From contig NZ_QMJY01000083.1 of NCBI RefSeq assembly GCF_003574395.1, forward strand, positions 248,001-312,000: 64,000 nucleotides of DNA, given 5' to 3'. A model generated the notes under the pieces. The model was given only the letters and a program-made list of their open reading frames with translations, did not search any database and had not been told where the DNA came from. Shown here piece after piece: positions 58,246 through 64,000 of the stretch; the first letter of the stretch is position 1, and every line of letters begins with the position of its first letter. The DNA is from Tabrizicola thermarum (GTDB lineage: Bacteria; Pseudomonadota; Alphaproteobacteria; Rhodobacterales; Rhodobacteraceae). Both the position numbers and the translations under genes were made by a program.

Positions 58246-59196
58246 CTACAGGATGCGCGGGTTCTTCCCGGCCTCGCGCCAGATCGGGTTCGACCAGGCG
58301 CGCTTTCCGGCGGCGTCGATCACGGAGATCCTGATCCAGGGGCTGCCGAGCAGGCGATCGAGGGGCACTTCGCAGCGGGTCATCGAATGGCCGTGGACGC
58401 CCTTCGCCCCCGTCCCCCAGCCCATGGCCACGACCGAGGCCGCAGCCGAGCATTCGACGATGGCCTTGTCGCCCTCGACCCGGATGTCGCGGATCTCCGG
58501 GCCCTGGCTGGAATAGAAATCCCCGCGTTTCAGCGCCGCAAGCAGCGCCTCGGGCGTGTTTTCGGTGGCCTTGACCATGACCCAGCCGCCGAAATGGTCA
58601 GGCTCGCTGAAATGCGCGTCATCGGTGGCGATCAGCGTCAGGCGGCGGCCTTCGGTCAGGAGGAGGTCGGCGATCCCGGCCCCGTCCGGGCGGTCGCAGC
58701 CGGTGGCGCAGCCGTGATTGTAGATCTCGACCGCGTGGGCGGCGGTGATGCTGCGGGCGTCGGCAAGGGTGAGGCCGGACCATTGCGGGTGCGCAATGGC
58801 GACGAAGGCCCCGGCAGCCACGGCGCGGGCGGCGATCTCCGGCCCGGTCTCTTGCCCGGGCTCGGCGATGAAGCTGGTCGTGGCGGGCGGGGCGAAGTCA
58901 TCGGGCAGACCGACGGCGAGGATGTGCCAAAGCTCGCCATTCGATTGCGCACCGGAATGAAGCTCGGCCCCGATCAGCGTGGTGAAACCCGCGTCGCGGT
59001 AGGGGCGCGTGTCGGTCATCGGATAGCCGTAAAGGCCGATGAAATGGTCGGTAAGGGCAAGGAAGTCGTAGCCCTCGGCCTTGTAGCGGCGGCAGACTTC
59101 CTCGGGCGGCAGGACGCCGTCGGAGTTGGTCGAATGGGTGTGCAGGTTGCCGCGCCAGAAGCGGCCGGGGGCGGTGAAGGCAGAGGGGCGCAGCAT
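58246..59196 (-). CDS. PHP-domain metallohydrolase (CehA/McbA family)
   Basis: A 316-residue PHP-domain protein. Metal-binding motifs: GNLHTHSTNSDG (about 16-27), ALTDHF (47-52), GAELHSG, IAHPQW and TDDAHF. The family includes phosphoesterases and carbaryl-hydrolase-type enzymes; the substrate is not predictable. No signal peptide. It is divergent from an ArsR regulator, which may control it. Confidence 0.88.
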   Translation of the reverse strand: MLRPSAFTAPGRFWRGNLHTHSTNSDGVLPPEEVCRRYKAEGYDFLALTDHFIGLYGYPMTDTRPYRDAGFTTLIGAELHSGAQSNGELWHILAVGLPDDFAPPATTSFIAEPGQETGPEIAARAVAAGAFVAIAHPQWSGLTLADARSITAAHAVEIYNHGCATGCDRPDGAGIADLLLTEGRRLTLIATDDAHFSEPDHFGGWVMVKATENTPEALLAALKRGDFYSSQGPEIRDIRVEGDKAIVECSAAASVVAMGWGTGAKGVHGHSMTRCEVPLDRLLGSPWIRISVIDAAGKRAWSNPIWREAGKNPRIL

Positions 59197-59360
59197 CGTT
59201 CGTGTCCTTTGCGCGGGGCATCACGGGAACGGGCCATCGGCGGAAGGTCCCGATCTTCGGCGGAACCTTGCCCGGAGCCGAAAACGACGGCAAGGGACAG
59301 TCGTGACCCGATGGGTTTCGTGCTATCGTTCTGCAATGTATGGTTGTTCAAGGTCATGCC

Positions 59361-59750
59361 ATGTCGCTGGATCGGATCAGTCAGGACGCGCCGGAAGAAG
59401 GGCTTGCAGTATTGGCAGGACAACCTGAGGTTGAGCCGATTGCTCCGGCCATGCTGGCGAGCGCGCTGGGGGCCCATGCCGAACCGGCGGCGGCGCTGCT
59501 GAAGGCGCTGGGCCATGAGGGGCGGCTCTTGATTCTGTGCCATCTGGCGGCGGGCGAAAAGTCGGTGAGCGAGCTGGAAGCCCTGACCGGCCAGCGGCAG
59601 GCCGCGGTGAGCCAGCATCTGGCGCGGCTGCGGCTGGAGGGGCTGGTCACGACCCGGCGCACGGGCAAGGCCGTCCATTATGCGATCCGCGACCAGCGGA
59701 CGATCGGCCTGTTGTCCTGCCTGCCGAAGCTGTTCGCCGAGGCCGCCTGA
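59361..59750 (+). CDS. ArsR-family winged-helix regulator
   Basis: A 129-residue regulator: an N-terminal extension of about 40 residues, then the ArsR fold (AALLKALGHEGRLLILCHLA, QAAVSQHLARLRLEGLVTTR, VHYAIRD). It lacks the CxCxxC metal site of ArsR/SmtB sensors, so it probably senses something other than a soft metal. The start at 59361 has AAGG upstream; an ATG at 59340 would add seven residues without a ribosome site. Confidence 0.88.
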   Translation: MSLDRISQDAPEEGLAVLAGQPEVEPIAPAMLASALGAHAEPAAALLKALGHEGRLLILCHLAAGEKSVSELEALTGQRQAAVSQHLARLRLEGLVTTRRTGKAVHYAIRDQRTIGLLSCLPKLFAEAA

Positions 59751-59755
59751 TCCCC

Positions 59756-60481
59756 CTACCCGCGCCCGATATAGGGCATGTCGCGCGCCATGATGGTCAC
59801 GAAGGGGGTGTTCACCTCCAAGGGCAGCGAGGCCATGTGCAGCACCATGCGCGCGACGTGATCCACGTCCATCACGGGTTCGACCCGGATGCTGCCGTCG
59901 GCTTGCGGGACGCCGGTCTGGAACTTCGCCGCCATGTCGGTCAGCGCGTTGCCGATGTCGATCTGCGCGCAGGCGATGTTGAAGGCGCGGCCGTCGAGAC
60001 CGAGGGTGCGGGTCAGGCCGGTGACGGCGTGTTTCGACATGGTGTAGGGCACCGAGCCGGGGCGCGGCACATGGGCCGAGATCGAGCCGTTGTTGATGAT
60101 CCGACCGCCCTGCGGGGTCTGGCGGCGCATCAGGCCGAAGGCGGCGCGGGCGCAGAGGAACATGCCGGTGATGTTGGTGCGGCTGACCTCGAGCCACCGT
60201 TCGACCGGGATTTCGTCGATGGGTGCAGCGGGGGCCGAGATGCCGGCGTTGTTGAACAGGACGTCGAGGCGGGGCAGCTGGGCGAAGGCGGCCTCGACCT
60301 CGGCGGGCTCGCCCACATCGGCGGTCAGGATGCGGGCGGGCTGGCCGCCTGCGGTTTCCTCCAGCGCGGCGCGTTTGCGGCCAAGGAGGCTGACCTCCCA
60401 GCCCGCAGCCAGGAAGGCGCGTGCGGTGGCGCGGCCGATGCCGGCGCCTGCGCCGGTGATGAGGATCGCGCGGTTGGTCAT
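59756..60481 (-). CDS. Short-chain dehydrogenase/reductase
   Basis: Classical SDR of 241 residues: TGAGAGIGRATARA nucleotide loop (9-22), NNAGIS (about 87-92), catalytic Ser in NGSISA and YTMSK (Tyr, Lys) near 145-149. Substrate unknown. Its start overlaps the stop of the upstream glycosyltransferase (ATGA), suggesting joint expression. Confidence 0.92.
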   Translation of the reverse strand: MTNRAILITGAGAGIGRATARAFLAAGWEVSLLGRKRAALEETAGGQPARILTADVGEPAEVEAAFAQLPRLDVLFNNAGISAPAAPIDEIPVERWLEVSRTNITGMFLCARAAFGLMRRQTPQGGRIINNGSISAHVPRPGSVPYTMSKHAVTGLTRTLGLDGRAFNIACAQIDIGNALTDMAAKFQTGVPQADGSIRVEPVMDVDHVARMVLHMASLPLEVNTPFVTIMARDMPYIGRG

Positions 60482-62196
60482 GGGATCTCTTCCAGGAAGT
60501 TGTATTTCAGCAGCCAGAGCGCGGCGCGGCCGACCGAGGCCACCGGATAGCGGATGGCGGCGGCCACCTCGGCCTCGGTCGCGCCGGGGGGTCCGGCGGC
60601 GGCGAAGGCCGCGAGGATCGCCTCGATCCGCGCGGGATCGTCCAGAAGGCGGCGGCGCATGGCATAGTTGCGCAAGGCGAAGGTCTCGCGCGGACCGGGG
60701 CGGTCGCCTGTCGCCACCGCGCGCAGGCGGCGGGTCTCGGCGGCGCGGGTCGTCGGGTAGGCGGCGAACATCTCGTCCGTGGCCGGGCCGACCGGCAGGT
60801 GCGCAGGGTTGCGCGGGGCGAGGGCCGGCCCGCCGGTCTGGCGGGCATGGGCCAGCATCGCCGCCTGTTCGGCCCAGAGCGCCTGCATCTGCGGGATCAC
60901 CACGGCCCAGTCATACAGCGCCCTGGCCCGCGCCTGCCCCATCGCCCCCATCCGCGCCCGCAGATCGGCATCCGTGGCCAGCGTCACCAGCGCCCGGGCG
61001 AAGGCCGGGACGTCAAAGCGCGTCATCGCCGACATCTGGCCGACATATTGCACATAGGAATCGGTCCCGCCGAGGTAGCGCTGGCTGACATAGGTCGACA
61101 GCCCCGCGCGCGGCATTTCGGTGGGCACGCGGATACCCACATCCGGCGTCACGGTGTCCTTCATCCCGTCCCAGTCGGTGACGATCACCGGCAGGCCTGC
61201 CGCCATCGCCTCGATGGGGGCAAGGCCGAAGGTTTCCTGAAGGTTGTCGATGGGAAAGACGAAGATGTCGCCGCCCGAGAGCGTGGCCTTGCGGTCCTCG
61301 GGACGGGCGCCGTCAAGAAGATGGTAGCCGACCGAGGGCATCAGCCGGGCGGCGGCCCCGGCAAAGGTTTCCTGCCACAGCGGCTCGCGGAACTGGCCGC
61401 AGAAGACGAGATGCAGCCTGGCCCCGCCGAACATCCGCACTTCGGCGGCGGCAAGCTCCATCGCCAGGAACAGGGGCAGCGGATCGAACTTCTCGTCCGG
61501 GGTCAGCCGGGCGATGGTGACCGCGACGACATCGCCGGGTGCCGCCCCGATCCGGTCGCGCATCTGCCGGCCAAGGTCGCGATCGGGCCGGAAATCGTCG
61601 CAGACGACCCCAAGCGGGATGACGGGAAGCAGCGGGCGGGACGGCAGGGGCGCGCCGGGAAAGCGGTCGGCAAGATGTGCTTCGGCCAGTTCCATCAGCC
61701 GCCGGATCGAGGCCTGGACGGCGTTCGAGGTGCAGATCAGCGCGTCCCACGGCATCTGCGGCGCCGACCGGATGTCGAAGATCGTCTGCATCACGGTCCG
61801 GGTGGCCGTAGTATGGGTGACGCCGCAGATCGCCCAGGCCGCCGCCCCGTGCGCGGCGCGGCGCCAGCATTCGGAGACGGGGATCGGCGCGGGGTAGTTC
61901 AGCACCTCGACCGGGGCCATGGCGGCGGGGGCGTCCAGCCGCACGGCGCGCAGGGGCCGCGTCACTCCGGCAGCGCGGGCCATCGCCGCAAAGGCCGCGT
62001 GGTCGGCCTGGGAATGGGCCAGCGAGACGAACTCGTCGACATCGGCATGGGCGAAGAAGCCGCGCAGAAAGCCTTCCCCGGCCACGCGCCGCCCGTTGAT
62101 ACCCATCCGAACCGGGTCGTAGCCATCGGCGGAGAACCAGATCGCGGCATTGGTCGCAGGCATGAGCGGCGGGCACCCCGGGGTTGCTTTGTCCAT
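60478..62196 (-). CDS. Glycosyltransferase (GT-B fold, family 4-like)
   Basis: A 572-residue glycosyltransferase. The C-terminal half has the GT-B nucleotide-sugar domain: VVAVTIARLTPDEKFDPLPL and the EX7E-type region LQETFGLAPIEAMAAGLPVIVTDW. The N-terminus, DGYDPVRMGINGRRVAGEGFL, is the acceptor side. Two starts are possible, 62196 and 62163 (MPATNAAIWFSADG); neither has a strong ribosome site. A C-terminal extension of about 170 residues after the GT domain is unassigned. Acceptor unknown; no surface-polysaccharide cluster is present. Confidence 0.85.
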   Translation of the reverse strand: MDKATPGCPPLMPATNAAIWFSADGYDPVRMGINGRRVAGEGFLRGFFAHADVDEFVSLAHSQADHAAFAAMARAAGVTRPLRAVRLDAPAAMAPVEVLNYPAPIPVSECWRRAAHGAAAWAICGVTHTTATRTVMQTIFDIRSAPQMPWDALICTSNAVQASIRRLMELAEAHLADRFPGAPLPSRPLLPVIPLGVVCDDFRPDRDLGRQMRDRIGAAPGDVVAVTIARLTPDEKFDPLPLFLAMELAAAEVRMFGGARLHLVFCGQFREPLWQETFAGAAARLMPSVGYHLLDGARPEDRKATLSGGDIFVFPIDNLQETFGLAPIEAMAAGLPVIVTDWDGMKDTVTPDVGIRVPTEMPRAGLSTYVSQRYLGGTDSYVQYVGQMSAMTRFDVPAFARALVTLATDADLRARMGAMGQARARALYDWAVVIPQMQALWAEQAAMLAHARQTGGPALAPRNPAHLPVGPATDEMFAAYPTTRAAETRRLRAVATGDRPGPRETFALRNYAMRRRLLDDPARIEAILAAFAAAGPPGATEAEVAAAIRYPVASVGRAALWLLKYNFLEEIP

Positions 62197-62230
62197 GGGT
62201 AGAGGCTGCCCCGGGTCAGGGCAAGCCGGA

Positions 62231-63052
62231 TCAGCGGGCGTGCGACAGCAGAACCCGGCGCAGGAAGGCCAGCAGGAAGACCCCGGTCAGGATCAGGATC
62301 ACCGTGGGGGCCGGGGCGGAATCGAGGTGGAAGCTGGCCCAGATCCCGGCGATCATCGCCAGAAGGCAGACGAGGGTGGCCGTGACCAGCATGGCTCCGA
62401 AGCTGCGGGTGAGAAGGAAGGCGATGGCCCCGGGCGCAATGAGAAGGCCGATGGCCAGGATCAGCCCGACCGAAGACAGCGTGGCGACAATGGTCAGCGC
62501 GAGGATGGCCAGCAGCCCGTAGTGCAGGACCCCGGTCCGCAGGCCGGAGACCTGGGCCTGTGCCGGGTCGAAGGCATGCAGCATCAGGTCGCGCCATTTC
62601 AGGCTGAGCGCCAGAGTGACGGGGATGGCGATCAGCGCCGAGGTCCACAGATCCTCGGTCCCGACGCCCAGCATGTTGCCGAACAGGATGTGGTCGAGGT
62701 GCCACTGGCTTGGGAATGCGATGAAAAGCACGATGCCGGCCGCGAACATGCCGGAAAAGACCACGCCCATCGCCGTGTCGCGCTTGATCCGGCTGTTGTC
62801 GGCCAGAAAGCCGGTCAGGAGGGCGGAGCCGAGACCGGCGGCGAAGGCTCCAAGCAGCAGCGGCAGGCCGGCGAGGTAGGCCAGCACGATGCCGGGCAGG
62901 ACGGCGTGGCTGACCGCATCCCCCATCAGCGCCCAGCCCTTCAGGACCAGGAAGCAGGACAGAAGCGCGCAGGGCGGCGCGATGATGAGCGCGATGAGAA
63001 ACGCGTTCTGCATGAAGGGGAACTGGAAGGGCTGAAGGAGCGTGTCGATCAT
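62231..63052 (-). CDS. Metal ABC transporter permease (SitD/MntB/ZnuB family) 2
   Basis: Inner-membrane permease of a cluster 9 metal importer (Mn, Fe or Zn), 273 residues with eight or nine helices. The family motif LKGWALMGDAVSHAVLPGIVLAYLAG is at about 41-66, and VGLILAIGLLIAPGAIAFLL near 207-226. It is coupled to the first permease by ATGA overlap. Two adjacent permeases are typical of SitABCD systems for Mn/Fe. Confidence 0.93.
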   Translation of the reverse strand: MIDTLLQPFQFPFMQNAFLIALIIAPPCALLSCFLVLKGWALMGDAVSHAVLPGIVLAYLAGLPLLLGAFAAGLGSALLTGFLADNSRIKRDTAMGVVFSGMFAAGIVLFIAFPSQWHLDHILFGNMLGVGTEDLWTSALIAIPVTLALSLKWRDLMLHAFDPAQAQVSGLRTGVLHYGLLAILALTIVATLSSVGLILAIGLLIAPGAIAFLLTRSFGAMLVTATLVCLLAMIAGIWASFHLDSAPAPTVILILTGVFLLAFLRRVLLSHAR

Positions 63053-63882
63053 GCCGCCCTCGCCCGGCGTCTGGCGGCCAGAAGCCCGTGTTTCGGCGCG
63101 AAGAGGAAGGCCAGCGCGAAAAGGCCGGTCTGGAGAAGGACGATGACGCCCCCGGTCGCGCCGTCCAGGAAGTAGGAGAGATAGGCCCCGACCGCGCCGG
63201 TGGCGGCCCCGATCGTGGCGGCCAGCGTCAGGAGGCGCGGGAAACGGTCGGTCAGGAGATAGGCGGTGGCCCCAGGCGTCACGACCATGGCGACGACGAG
63301 GAAGGCGCCGACGGTCTGCATGGCGGCGACGGTGGAGGCGGAGAGGAGGGTGAAGAAGATCACCTTCAGAAGGTCGGGGCGCAGGCCGATGGTGCGGGCA
63401 TGGGCTTCGTCGAAGAAGGTGACCATGAGGTCCTTCCAGAGGACGAGGAGAACAGCGGCAGAGATGCCTCCGATCAGGACGAGTTGCAGGGTGTCGGAAG
63501 GTGAGATCGCCAGCACGTTGCCCATGATGATGGTCTGGATCGAGACCGAGGTTGGAAAGACCGAGATCAGGAACAGGCCGAGGCCGAAGAAGGAGGTGAA
63601 GATGAGGCCGATGATCGTGTCGGTCTTGAGCCCGGTGCGGCTGGTCAGGAACAGCATGGCGGCGGCGGCGAGGCCCCCGGAGAGGAAGGCCCCCAGGGCG
63701 AAGGGGAGGCCGAGGATATAGGCCCCGGCCACGCCCGGGACGACGGAATGGGAAAGCGCGTCGCCGATCAGGGACCAGCCTTTCAGCATCAGATAGGCCG
63801 AAAGGAACCCGCAGACCCCGCCGACGAGGGCCGAGACCCACATCGCGTTGGTCATGTAGGCGTAGGCGAAGGGCTCAAGCAT
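63049..63882 (-). CDS. Metal ABC transporter permease (SitC-like) 1
   Basis: Permease partner of the next gene, 277 residues. The motif LKGWSLIGDALSHSVVPGVAGAYILG lies at about 35-60 and VVAMVVTPGATAYLLT near 202-217. The start at 63882 (MLEPFAYAYM) is the family start; the longer frame upstream is not conserved. The ATPase (sitB) and binding protein (sitA) genes should lie upstream, beyond the right edge of the window. Confidence 0.92.
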   Translation of the reverse strand: MLEPFAYAYMTNAMWVSALVGGVCGFLSAYLMLKGWSLIGDALSHSVVPGVAGAYILGLPFALGAFLSGGLAAAAMLFLTSRTGLKTDTIIGLIFTSFFGLGLFLISVFPTSVSIQTIIMGNVLAISPSDTLQLVLIGGISAAVLLVLWKDLMVTFFDEAHARTIGLRPDLLKVIFFTLLSASTVAAMQTVGAFLVVAMVVTPGATAYLLTDRFPRLLTLAATIGAATGAVGAYLSYFLDGATGGVIVLLQTGLFALAFLFAPKHGLLAARRRARAA

Positions 63883-63980
63883 GGGCAGCGCCGCGCAGGT
63901 GGGGACGGTTTTCTGAAGGAGCGCTGCCGCGCGAGGCTTTTGTCTCGCCGTCTTGCGTGAAGGACGCAAAACGGCTCGGG

Positions 63981-64000
63981 GCGCCTCCGGCGGGAGTATT
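63981..64000 (-). repeat. Dispersed intergenic repeat, copy j (cut by window edge)
   Basis: On the minus strand AATACTCCCGCCGGAGGCGC, the 3' half of the short form. It probably follows the stop of the gene upstream of the permeases. Confidence 0.55.

Noticed and set aside
1-64000. Mobile elements, integrases, toxin-antitoxin or defence islands
   Set aside because: No transposase, integrase or recognised defence gene is seen; composition is uniform apart from the short repeats.

Overview
The window is 64 kb of contiguous, very GC-rich chromosome, densely packed with genes on both strands. Several features point to a purple non-sulfur type alphaproteobacterium of the order Rhodobacterales (Rhodobacter/Paracoccus relatives). 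The ferredoxin-NADP reductase closely resembles the Rhodobacter capsulatus enzyme as I remember it. The sulfate-assimilation cluster has the alphaproteobacterial order DUF2849-cysI-cysH-DUF934-fpr. infC can only be full length with an AUA start. Short intergenic repeats of a type I associate with this family are scattered through the window. I found no rRNA, tRNA, CRISPR array, phage or transposase gene.

Layout. 0.2-4 kb: ssb, a SufT-type and a SufA-type Fe-S assembly gene flanking a SatD-like/DUF3307 pair, then tpiA. 4-6.2 kb: an EamA exporter translationally coupled to a cytochrome P450. 6.3-10.9 kb: an Lrp regulator divergent from the assimilatory sulfate-reduction operon. 11-12.3 kb: an alanine-rich membrane-anchored protein and infC. 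12.3-20 kb, minus strand: a LysR gene, MoxR ATPase, CoxE-like VWA protein, a large OmpA-family protein, XdhC and a molybdopterin-binding protein. This looks like a molybdenum-hydroxylase maturation set without its enzyme. 20-27 kb: gcdH, a glycosyltransferase, an unknown protein, pyrC, pyrE, dnaB. 27.3-32.5 kb: a P1B-4 metal ATPase, alr, MlaE/MlaF-type ABC genes and a PqiA-like membrane protein. 32.5-36.9 kb: radA, cvpA, purF, an SDR.

37-46.6 kb: a minus-strand catabolic block (two GcvT-type flavoprotein demethylases, an MttB-family methyltransferase homologue, a beta-hydroxyacid dehydrogenase, then a trans-sulfuration enzyme) with a divergent LysR gene. It probably demethylates a quaternary or tertiary amine. 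46.6-50.3 kb: nadE with a small partner, and an exported protein made of 19 MORN repeats. 50.4-57 kb: histidine utilisation (hutC-hutF divergent from hutI-hutH-hutU) with a HutC-type operator in the shared promoter; hutG is not in the window. 57-64 kb: flavin reductase, a PHP-domain hydrolase divergent from an ArsR regulator, a glycosyltransferase-SDR pair, and two permease genes of a metal ABC transporter running off the right edge.

Most interesting points: the SatD-like protein looks like a class III nucleotidyl cyclase fold fused to an HTH, is coupled to a membrane protein and sits behind an almost leaderless promoter packed with TTGCAA boxes; an MttB homologue sits with two flavin/folate demethylases but no corrinoid protein; ten copies of an intergenic hairpin-bearing repeat occur here, most of them directly after stop codons; infC starts with AUA.
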